A program made the position numbers and the translations under genes. A DNA stretch of 12,426 nucleotides from Candidatus Aminicenantota bacterium. Lineage in GTDB: Bacteria > Acidobacteriota > Aminicenantia > Aminicenantales > Saccharicenantaceae. The stretch covers positions 1 to 12,426 of the forward strand of contig JAPKZE010000067.1 in NCBI GenBank assembly GCA_026393955.1, written 5' to 3'. The notes under the pieces were generated by a model. That model had not been told where the DNA came from, made no database searches, and saw only the letters and a program-made list of their open reading frames with translations. This document shows positions 1 to 7,521 of the stretch, one piece after another (within the stretch, counting starts at the first letter, position 1; each line of letters begins with the position of its first letter).

Positions 1-15
1 GGATGCGCCGACGGC

Positions 16-1638
<1,623 letters not shown>

Positions 1639-1644
1639 GGGGCA

Positions 1645-1650
1645 CACCTC
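1645..1650 (-). promoter_or_regulatory. Shine-Dalgarno site deciding the rpoD start
   Basis: On the minus strand GAGGTG is followed by TGCCCC and then GTG at 1638, ideal spacing for a ribosome binding site. The same six bases contain the alternative GTG at 1647, which then has no upstream site of its own. This favours the 540-residue over the 543-residue protein. Confidence 0.65.
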
Positions 1651-1703
1651 TTTTCCGACCCTGGACTTCTTTTTGACGGATGGTCATGGCCTTTTCTTCC
1701 CGT

Positions 1704-3428
1704 TCATGTCATCGACAGGATCTGCTTGGTCACGTCCTGCTTCTGGTAGAGAAGGGCCAGAAGCTCTTCCTTCTCCCCCTTCTTCTCGGACCGGGCGATC
1801 TTCTGCTGGATGTCCTTGAGCCGGTTCTGCAGGTGGACCCGGCGCAGGGACCGCAGGCAATCCTGGGCTTCCTCGACGGAGCCGGCCGACGACTTCTCGA
1901 ACAGGGCCCGGGCCAGCTGCGACAACAGGGCCGGCGGGACCTTGCCCTGCAGGCCGGCGAAGCTCCAGTCCCCGTCGTTCTTGAAACACTCCAGGATGTG
2001 GCGGAAGATCGGCTCGCTCCGCAGACCCTCGAAGATCTCCTCGCCGCACTCGGCGAAGATGTCGGGGGCGAGCGTCCGGTCGCCCATCAGGATCTGGAAG
2101 AGACGCTTCTCGGCCGGGCAGAAGAGCCCGGCCTCCTCGGGTCCCTTGTCCGGGGCCCTGTTCTCGACGATGTTGCGGACGAGCTCCTCCGAGATGCCGA
2201 GCTTGGCGCTGGCCCGCCTCAGATATTCGCTCCGGGCGACGGCGTCGGGGACCTTCTCGATCTCCCGGACGACGGCCCGGGCGATCCGGCCCTTTTCTTC
2301 GGGGATGTTCATGGGGACGCCGGCGCTGAGGGCATCGACCAGGAAATCCAGTCCGGTGACGGTCTTCTTCAGCGCGGCCAGGTAGCGGTCGCGGCCGTGC
2401 TTCCTGAGGTAGGCGTCGGGATCGAGGTCGTCCGGCAGGACGAGGACTTCGATGTTCAGGCCCTTCTCGAGGCCCAGCGGCACCGCCCTGGCCGCGGCCG
2501 TCCGCCCGGCACTGTCTCCGTCGTAGTTGACGATGAGGCGCGAGGCGAAGCGCATGACCTGGCCGACCTGCCAGGGCGTCAGGGCCGTGCCGAGCGAGGC
2601 GACGACGTTGGTGATGCCGGCCTGGTAGAGCGACGAGAAATCGGTGTAGCCCTCGACCAGGATGGAGGCTCCCTCACGCCGGATGGCGTCCTTGGTGAAA
2701 TTGAGCCCGTAGAGGAGCTTGCCCTTGGAATAGAGGGGCGTCTCCGGCGAGTTGAGGTACTTCGGCTCGGCGTCGACGACCGTCCGGCCGCCGAAGGCGA
2801 CCACCCGGCCGGTCAGGCTGAAGATGGGAAAGATGACCCGGCCCCGGAAGCGGTCGCGGTATTCCCCCGGCCGCGACCCGGGCAGGGCCAGCCCGCCCTT
2901 CTCGAGCAGGGAGATCGGCACGTCCTTGGACTTGAAGAAATCGATGAGGGCTGTCCAGGCGTTCAGGGCGTAGCCGATCTTGAGCGTTTGGATGGTCTCG
3001 TCCGACAGGCCCCGATTTTTCAGGTAATCGAGGGCCTTCTTTCCCTCCGCGGTCCCGACGAGGTTCTTCCTGAAATAGCCGAGGGCGAGCTCGTTCGTCT
3101 TGAACAGCTTCTCCTCGAGCTTGAGGACCTCGGGACGGACCCTCTGCTGGGCCGGCATCGGGACGTGATAGCGCTCGCCCAGGCTCCTGAGGGCCTCGGG
3201 GAAGGTCAGGTTCTCCCTCTCCATGACCAGCGAGAACACGTCCCCGCCGACCCCGCAGCCGAAGCAGTGGTAGAGCTGCTTGTCCTCGTCGACGGTGAAG
3301 GACGGGGTCTTTTCGGTGTGGAACGGGCACAGGCCGACCCATTTTCGGCCCCGCCTCTTCAAGGTCGTATACTGGGAGGCGATCTCGACTATGGACGAGG
3401 CCCCCCTGACCTGGTCAATGATCTCCAT
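1704..3428 (-). CDS. dnaG: DNA primase DnaG
   Basis: Makes RNA primers for the lagging strand and works with the replicative helicase. The 574-aa protein has the CHC2 zinc-binding domain (C34, H37, C55, C58 in CPFHTEKTPSF and YHCFGCG), the basic RNAP-like catalytic core (RFRGRVIFPI at 195-204), the TOPRIM metal site (VEGYTD with E260; NYDGDSAG with D304 and D306) and a C-terminal helicase-interacting region after about 430. Length is typical of the family. The open frame runs upstream to 4052, but that extension is an antisense-frame shadow of larB, so the ATG at 3428, just before the EIIDQVR...SIVEIASQY primase N-terminus, is chosen. The Shine-Dalgarno is weak (AGAAG about 7 nt upstream). 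It lies 53 nt downstream of larB and 65 nt upstream of the chosen rpoD start. Confidence 0.97.
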   Translation of the reverse strand: MEIIDQVRGASSIVEIASQYTTLKRRGRKWVGLCPFHTEKTPSFTVDEDKQLYHCFGCGVGGDVFSLVMERENLTFPEALRSLGERYHVPMPAQQRVRPEVLKLEEKLFKTNELALGYFRKNLVGTAEGKKALDYLKNRGLSDETIQTLKIGYALNAWTALIDFFKSKDVPISLLEKGGLALPGSRPGEYRDRFRGRVIFPIFSLTGRVVAFGGRTVVDAEPKYLNSPETPLYSKGKLLYGLNFTKDAIRREGASILVEGYTDFSSLYQAGITNVVASLGTALTPWQVGQVMRFASRLIVNYDGDSAGRTAAARAVPLGLEKGLNIEVLVLPDDLDPDAYLRKHGRDRYLAALKKTVTGLDFLVDALSAGVPMNIPEEKGRIARAVVREIEKVPDAVARSEYLRRASAKLGISEELVRNIVENRAPDKGPEEAGLFCPAEKRLFQILMGDRTLAPDIFAECGEEIFEGLRSEPIFRHILECFKNDGDWSFAGLQGKVPPALLSQLARALFEKSSAGSVEEAQDCLRSLRRVHLQNRLKDIQQKIARSEKKGEKEELLALLYQKQDVTKQILSMT

Positions 3429-3454
3429 GAAATGCTTCTGATCCGCTATTCTTT

Positions 3455-3476
3455 CGGACGATGCCCGTCCGTTTTT
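3455..3476 (+). terminator. Hairpin plus T-run in the larB-dnaG gap (reads as a plus-strand terminator)
   Basis: CGGACG (3455-3460), loop ATGCC, CGTCCG (3466-3471), then TTTTT (3472-3476). A 6-bp GC-rich stem followed directly by a T-run is intrinsic-terminator-like, but only for plus-strand transcription, antisense to both flanking genes. On the minus-strand mRNA the same hairpin has A-runs on both sides and should not terminate, though it could act as an intercistronic or processing hairpin between larB and dnaG. The stem is short, so activity is uncertain. Confidence 0.4.
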
Positions 3477-3481
3477 CCGCG

Positions 3482-4144
3482 CTAGAGGTGATTGATCTGG
3501 CTGGCCAGGAAGGCGGCCCCGAAGCCGTTGTCGATGTTGACCACGGCCACGCCCCCCGGACAGGCGTTGAGCATGGCCAGCAGGGCGGCCAGCCCCTTGA
3601 AGCTGGCGCCGTAGCCGATGCTCGTCGGCACGGCGACGACCGGGACCTTGACCAGGCCGGCGACGACGCTCGGCAGCGCGCCCTCCATGCCGGCCACGGC
3701 GACGATCACGCGGGCCCGGCGCTCCGCGGTCACCGCGGCCTCTTCGGCGACCGGTATGTCCGAGGTTCCGGCGGTCAGGACGACGATCGTGCCCCGGCCG
3801 GCGGGCGGCTTGGCCTGGAGACGGCTGACCGTCCGGGCCGCTTCGTTGTAGGCGGCCCCGGGGATCTTGCCCTTGACCTTGGCCCAGACCGCCGGCTCGA
3901 CGCGGGTGACCAGGAGATTCGAGCCCTTCTTGAGGATCTCCCGGGAGATACGGACGATCTGGACGGGCGTCTTGCCCAGGCCGAAGACGATCTCCGGCGT
4001 GCCCTTGGCCACTTCGCGGAGGTGGTCGACCTTGGCGAAATCGAGGTCGCAATAGGGAAAGTCCTCGAGCCTCTCGAGGGCCTGAGCGGGCGTGAGCTGG
4101 CCGTCGCGGACCTTCTCCAGGATCTCTTCCAGCCGCTTCTTCAT
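3482..4144 (-). CDS. larB: LarB/PurE-related protein (pyridinium-3,5-biscarboxylic acid mononucleotide synthase family), shortened
   Basis: LarB carboxylates and hydrolyses nicotinate adenine dinucleotide in the first step of nickel-pincer cofactor synthesis. The 220-aa product matches the family along its length: N-terminal helix with LTPAQALERLE, then TAGTSDIPVAEEA (124-136), AGMEGALPSVVAGL (151-164), PTSIGYGASFKGLAALLAMLNAC (173-195) and VNIDNGFGAAFLAS (202-215). E154 and C195 are 41 residues apart, as I recall for the active-site Glu and Cys of Lactiplantibacillus LarB. The family is usually near 250 aa; here about 26-30 residues are missing after residue 141, where homologues carry a DVGVAG(I/L)HR segment, so activity is doubtful (see findings). 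No larC or larE is in the window. The ATG at 4144 is chosen because it begins the family N-terminus and sits 7 nt after a -10 element. Longer in-frame starts upstream encode non-family sequence. Confidence 0.85.
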   Translation of the reverse strand: MKKRLEEILEKVRDGQLTPAQALERLEDFPYCDLDFAKVDHLREVAKGTPEIVFGLGKTPVQIVRISREILKKGSNLLVTRVEPAVWAKVKGKIPGAAYNEAARTVSRLQAKPPAGRGTIVVLTAGTSDIPVAEEAAVTAERRARVIVAVAGMEGALPSVVAGLVKVPVVAVPTSIGYGASFKGLAALLAMLNACPGGVAVVNIDNGFGAAFLASQINHL

Positions 4145-4151
4145 CCCCGCT

Positions 4152-4160
4152 ATTCTACCA
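4152..4160 (-). promoter_or_regulatory. Extended -10 promoter of larB (leaderless?)
   Basis: Minus strand TGG-TAGAAT, an extended -10 (TGn plus a 5/6 match to TATAAT), ends 7 nt before the larB ATG at 4144. No good -35 hexamer lies 16-18 bp upstream, as expected when the TG motif compensates. Transcription would start at about 4144-4145, giving an mRNA with no or 1 nt of leader. Confidence 0.55.
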
Positions 4161-4253
4161 CAGATGCCAAACCTTCTTGGCCCTCTCCCCGGGAGGCGAG
4201 GGATGGTCGCGGGCATATGGCCCCGGCGACCCGACCGAGTCGTCCCGGAGTTG

Positions 4254-4282
4254 TTGTCAAAAAACGGCATCTCGTGTAAAAT
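4254..4282 (+). promoter_or_regulatory. Sigma-70 promoter of the TPR-glmU-ACT-OCD run
   Basis: TTGTCA (4254-4259), a 17-bp spacer, and TAAAAT (4277-4282): each hexamer is one base from consensus at ideal spacing. Predicted start is near 4289, giving a leader of about 28 nt that contains the Shine-Dalgarno at 4304-4310. It is the only convincing promoter seen for the plus-strand run up to 7521. Confidence 0.75.
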
Positions 4283-4303
4283 AAGCGCAATTCATCCGTT
4301 ATC

Positions 4304-4310
4304 GAGAGGA
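4304..4310 (+). promoter_or_regulatory. Shine-Dalgarno site deciding the TPR gene GTG start
   Basis: GAGAGGA followed by ACAACC and then GTG at 4317. The good match and 6-nt gap, plus the promoter just upstream, place the start at 4317 rather than at the ATG at 4092, which lies upstream of the promoter and antisense to larB. Confidence 0.75.
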
Positions 4311-4316
4311 ACAACC

Positions 4317-4823
4317 GTGCGCGAACAACGATCGAAAAAGGACGAGTATCAGAAGGCCCTGGCGGCGTTCGGCCAGGCCGTCAAGGAGTTCCAGAAGGGC
4401 GAATTCGACAAGGCCACCGCGGCGTTCAAGGACTTCATCGAGAAATATCCGGTCGACAAGGAAGTGGTCGATCGGGCCAAGGCCTATCTCGCCATCGTCC
4501 AGAAGCGTCCGAAGAAGGACGGCCCGCCGCTCAAGGGCTTCGAGGACCATTACCGCTTTGCCGTCGCCAGGATCAACCAGAAGGATTACCCCGGCGCGGT
4601 CAAGGCCCTCGAGAAGGCCCTGGAATACAAGGAGAGGGAGGGGCTCGTCCACTATCTGCTGGCCGATGCCCATTGTCAGATGGGCCAGACCGACGACGCC
4701 CTCGAGCTGCTCAAGAAGGCCATCCAGAAGGACAAGAGCTTCGCCGTCATCGCCCAGAACGAGCCCGACTTCGAAGCCCTGTGGGAAGACAAGAAGTTCA
4801 AGCTGATCACCAAGCTCGTATGA
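4317..4823 (+). CDS. Small tetratricopeptide-repeat protein
   Basis: A 168-aa, highly charged, all-helical protein without a signal peptide, so probably cytoplasmic. TPR-like helix pairs appear at about 10-43 (ALAAFGQAVKEFQKGEFDKA), 76-109 (HYRFAVARINQKDYPGAVKA) and 110-143 (VHYLLADAHCQMGQTDDALE). The end, NEPDFEALWEDKKFKLI (148-164), is the common finishing motif of small TPR proteins. TPRs bind partner proteins or peptides; no catalytic domain is present and the partner is unknown. It opens the plus-strand run behind a good promoter and Shine-Dalgarno, and its stop overlaps the next start (ATGA, 4820-4823), so translation is probably coupled to the GlmU-like protein. Start codon is GTG. Confidence 0.9.
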   Translation: MREQRSKKDEYQKALAAFGQAVKEFQKGEFDKATAAFKDFIEKYPVDKEVVDRAKAYLAIVQKRPKKDGPPLKGFEDHYRFAVARINQKDYPGAVKALEKALEYKEREGLVHYLLADAHCQMGQTDDALELLKKAIQKDKSFAVIAQNEPDFEALWEDKKFKLITKLV

Positions 4824-6139
4824 AACGAAAAACCGTCGTTCTTTTTTCGGGGGGGGGAGAACGCACGGTCTTCCAAACGGTCCTGGGACGGCCCCTTGGC
4901 GCCCACGTCCTCGATGCGGCGCTCGGGCTCGACCCGGACGCGGTCCTGGTCGTCTCCGGGGCCGAGGATGCCGGCCGGGACGGGTGGGAGAACCTGATCA
5001 AGGGCGTCGAAACGGCAAGGCCCGTCTTCCTGCTCCCCGCCGGTGAACGGGCGAGTGCCCGGCGGCCGGCCCTCCTGGCCGTTCTCGCCGCCGTGCGCCC
5101 GATCCTCGAACGCTATCCCGAATGCGACATCGTCGCCATCCCGGCCGACAGGCCTCTCGTCAGCGGCCGGACGTTGAAAGCTCTGCTCCGGGCCCATGCG
5201 GCCAGAGGCTCATCGCTGACGTTCCTCACCGGCGGGTTGGAGGCCGGCCTGGCCGGCATCCTGGCCGTCCGTTCCTCGGACGTCTTCCCCCTGCTCGCGG
5301 CGCATCCGCCGGCCCGGGCGGCCGCCGGTTTCGAGGCCCTGGCCCTCCGGCTGACGAAGGCGGGGAAGAAGGTCGGCTTCTACGAATGCCCGGACGGCGC
5401 CGAGACCCTCCCGGTCCGCAACGCCGTCGCGGTCGGCCGGGCGGCCCGCGAGCTGCAGCGGCGGAAGAACGAAGCCTTGGCCCGCGCTGGCGTCGTCCTG
5501 CTCGATCCCTTGTCGGCCTGGATCGATTGGGCCGTCCGCATCGGTCCCCGCACGGTCGTCCATCCGTATGTCGTCATCGAGGGGCCGACGCGGATCGGCG
5601 CCGACGGCGCGATCTACCCGCATGTCCATATCATGGCTTCGACCCTCGGCGCCCGGGTGAAGGTCCTGACGTCCACCGTCATGGAAGACACGGTCCTCGA
5701 GAGCGACGTTCAGGTCGGCCCGTTCTCGCGCTTCCGGCCGAAGACCCGGGTCCGGACCGGGGCCCGGGTGGGCAACTTCGTCGAAATGAAGAACACCGAT
5801 TTCGGGCCTGGTTCCAAGGCCCAGCACCTGAGCTACCTCGGCGACAGCACCGTCGGGGAAGGCGTCAACGTCGGCGCCGGGACGATCACCTGCAACTACG
5901 ACGGCGTCGCCAAGAATCCCACCCGCATCGGCGCCGGGGCCTTCATCGGCTCGGGGACAGAGCTCGTCGCCCCGGTCACGGTCGGGCGGGGCGCCTATGT
6001 CGCCGCCGGCTCCACCATCACCAAGGACGTGACCGCCGGCGCCCTGGCCATCGCCCGGGCGCGTCAGGTGGAGAAACCGGGCTGGGTCTTGGAACGGGCG
6101 CGGGCGCGGAAAGCCGTCCGCAAGGGGGGGAGACCATGA
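4820..6139 (+). CDS. GlmU-like protein: intact acetyltransferase domain, degenerate uridylyltransferase domain
   Basis: GlmU normally acetylates GlcN-1-P and then uridylylates GlcNAc-1-P to UDP-GlcNAc for peptidoglycan. In this 439-aa protein the C-terminal left-handed beta-helix (about 235-420) is fully conserved: R306, K324 (NFVEMK), H336 and Y339 (HLSYLGD), N350, K365 (after TCNYDG), S378 and R413 all align with E. coli residues R333, K351, H363, Y366, N377, K392, S405 and R440 at a constant offset of 27. The N-terminal nucleotidyltransferase domain (1-230) lacks the GTRM loop and following Lys, the Gln and GT(G/A)HA uracil motifs, and the VE.KDA segment; only PADRPL (D110) and RNAVAVGRA (N201) recall the fold. 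I infer GlcN-1-P acetyltransferase activity without uridylyltransferase activity. It begins inside the TPR stop (ATGA), with no clear Shine-Dalgarno, so translational coupling is likely. A 9-G run lies at codons 10-13. Confidence 0.9.
   Translation: MKRKTVVLFSGGGERTVFQTVLGRPLGAHVLDAALGLDPDAVLVVSGAEDAGRDGWENLIKGVETARPVFLLPAGERASARRPALLAVLAAVRPILERYPECDIVAIPADRPLVSGRTLKALLRAHAARGSSLTFLTGGLEAGLAGILAVRSSDVFPLLAAHPPARAAAGFEALALRLTKAGKKVGFYECPDGAETLPVRNAVAVGRAARELQRRKNEALARAGVVLLDPLSAWIDWAVRIGPRTVVHPYVVIEGPTRIGADGAIYPHVHIMASTLGARVKVLTSTVMEDTVLESDVQVGPFSRFRPKTRVRTGARVGNFVEMKNTDFGPGSKAQHLSYLGDSTVGEGVNVGAGTITCNYDGVAKNPTRIGAGAFIGSGTELVAPVTVGRGAYVAAGSTITKDVTAGALAIARARQVEKPGWVLERARARKAVRKGGRP
4842..4857 (+). 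repeat. T6-C-G9 homopolymer tract in the glmU-like gene
   Basis: Six T, one C and nine G in a row, starting 22 nt after the start codon. A slippery tract of this kind near a start could cause replication or transcriptional slippage, phase variation, or a sequencing length error. In the given sequence the frame is open throughout. Confidence 0.85.
6124..6132 (+). promoter_or_regulatory. Shine-Dalgarno site of the ACT-domain gene
   Basis: GGGGGGGAG directly before ACC and the ATG at 6136, inside the last codons of the glmU-like gene. The GGAG core with a short gap supports the ATGA-overlapping start. Confidence 0.5.
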
Positions 6140-6531
6140 AACGCAGCAACCTGCGCGAGTACTTCCGGAACGGGCGGGCCGTCGTTGCGCCCGGGACCTA
6201 TGCCATCGTCAAGACGAAGCGGGCCCTGGTCAACGCGCTGGCCGTCATCAAAGACGACCGGGAAACCACCTGCATCATCGACGAGTCCAAGCTGGGCGCC
6301 CAGATGTTCCTGGGTTTCGAAGGGGACTGGCGGATGATCACCTTCGACATGGTCCTGCCGCTCAGCCTGATCGGCTTCTTCGCCGCGGTCTCCGGGGCCC
6401 TGGCCGAGGCCGGGGTCAACATCTTCACCATTTCCGCCTACACGACCGACCACGTGTTCGTCAAGGACCAGAAGCTCGAAACCGCGATCAAGGCCCTCGA
6501 AAAGCTGGGCCTGTCCGTCCGGCAGCTCTGA
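6136..6531 (+). CDS. ACT-domain protein (COG3603-like)
   Basis: A 131-aa stand-alone ACT-type protein. The N-terminal half (about 15-60, GTYAIVKTKRALVNALAVIKD) resembles a degenerate ACT-like fold and the C-terminal half (about 66-127) is a clear ACT module: MVLPLSLIGFFAAVSGALAEAGVNIFTISAYTTDHVFVKD. ACT domains bind amino acids or similar small ligands allosterically; this family has no catalytic residues and no assigned target. It overlaps the GlmU-like gene by ATGA and is followed 39 nt later by an ornithine cyclodeaminase-family enzyme, so a role in sensing an amino acid linked to that enzyme is possible but is inference. The ligand cannot be read from the sequence. Confidence 0.9.
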   Translation: MKRSNLREYFRNGRAVVAPGTYAIVKTKRALVNALAVIKDDRETTCIIDESKLGAQMFLGFEGDWRMITFDMVLPLSLIGFFAAVSGALAEAGVNIFTISAYTTDHVFVKDQKLETAIKALEKLGLSVRQL

Positions 6532-6557
6532 GCCGGGCGCGGCCCCGCATCCGGGCC

Positions 6558-6563
6558 AAGGAG
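6558..6563 (+). promoter_or_regulatory. Shine-Dalgarno site of the OCD-family gene
   Basis: AAGGAG followed by a 7-nt gap and ATG at 6571. It is the strongest Shine-Dalgarno in the window and fixes this start, in the 39-nt gap after the ACT-domain gene. Confidence 0.8.
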
Positions 6564-6570
6564 TCCGCGC

Positions 6571-7521
6571 ATGCCGGTCGTCGTTCCGCTGGCCGAGATC
6601 AAGAAGGCCCTCGAGGGCGTCGATCTCCTGCCCCTCATCGAGACAGGTTTCGTCGCCTATTCCCGCGGCCGCTCCGTCGTCCCGCCCGTCGGAGAGCTCG
6701 TTTTCGAGGACCCGCCGGGCGACGTCCACATCAAGTACGGCTACATCAAGGGCGGCGACGTCTACGTCATCAAGATCGCCTCGGGCTTCGCCGACAATCC
6801 CAAGCGCGGGCTCCCGTCGGGCGACGGGCTCATGCTCGTCTTCGACCAGAGGACGGGCCTCCTCCAGGCCGTCCTCCTCGACGAAGGCTATCTGACGAAC
6901 CTGCGGACGGCCGTGGCCGGCGCGATCGCCGCCAAATACCTGGCCCCGCGCGACGTGACGGCCGTCGGCATCCTCGGCGCGGGCGTCCAGGGCCGGATGC
7001 AGCTCGACTGGCTCCGGCGGGTCCGCCGCTTCGACGAGGCGGTCGTGTGGGGCGTCGACGAGGACGAGCTGGCCCTCTTCCGACGGGACATGGAGGGTCC
7101 CGGCCTCACGATCCGCACCACTCTCCGGGCCGAGGATGTCGCCGCGGCCGCCAATCTCATCGTCACGTGCACGCCCGCGACCCGGCCCCTGCTCAGAGCC
7201 GATTGGATCCGGCCGGGGACGCATATCACCGCCGTCGGCTCCGACACGGCCGCGAAGCAGGAGCTCGATGCGGCCATCCTGGCCCGGGCCGGCCTCGTTG
7301 TCGTCGACAGCCTGAGCCAATCGGAGCTGCGCGGAGAGGTCTTCCGGGCCGTGAGCGCCGGCGCGATCGGCCGGGATCGCCTGGTCGAGCTCGGCCGGGT
7401 GATCGAGGACCCGGGCCTCGGCCGGGCCTCCGCCGACGAGATCACCGTGGCCGACCTGACCGGCGTCGCCGTCCAGGACATCCAGATCAGCGCCGCCGTC
7501 TGGGATCGATTGCGAAGCTAG
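6571..7521 (+). CDS. Ornithine cyclodeaminase / mu-crystallin family protein
   Basis: NAD(P)-dependent enzyme family whose members convert ornithine to proline plus ammonia, reduce cyclic ketimines, or act as alanine or opine-type dehydrogenases. The 316-aa length is typical. Visible family marks are HIKYGYIKG (53-61), YVIKIASGF with K68, LTNLRTAVAGAIAAKYLA with R112, the Rossmann glycine loop GILGAGVQGRMQ (133-144), VTCTP (198-202), and VGSDTAAKQELD with D225. K68, R112 and D225 correspond to Pseudomonas ornithine cyclodeaminase K69, R112 and D228. The closing TVADLTGVAVQDIQIS is also typical. Substrate cannot be assigned, since this family is notoriously mixed. It is the last gene of the plus-strand run, and its TAG shares CTAG with the stop of the convergent kinase gene. 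Confidence 0.92.
   Translation: MPVVVPLAEIKKALEGVDLLPLIETGFVAYSRGRSVVPPVGELVFEDPPGDVHIKYGYIKGGDVYVIKIASGFADNPKRGLPSGDGLMLVFDQRTGLLQAVLLDEGYLTNLRTAVAGAIAAKYLAPRDVTAVGILGAGVQGRMQLDWLRRVRRFDEAVVWGVDEDELALFRRDMEGPGLTIRTTLRAEDVAAAANLIVTCTPATRPLLRADWIRPGTHITAVGSDTAAKQELDAAILARAGLVVVDSLSQSELRGEVFRAVSAGAIGRDRLVELGRVIEDPGLGRASADEITVADLTGVAVQDIQISAAVWDRLRS

Noticed and set aside
1680..3485. Long plus-strand open frame (601 codons) opposite dnaG
   Set aside because: It is antisense to an unambiguous primase and has low-complexity composition; lack of stops follows from GC content.
3429..4052. Upstream extension of the dnaG frame
   Set aside because: The extra 208 codons lie in another frame of larB, are Arg/Gly/Pro-rich and match nothing in primases; the family N-terminus begins at the ATG at 3428.
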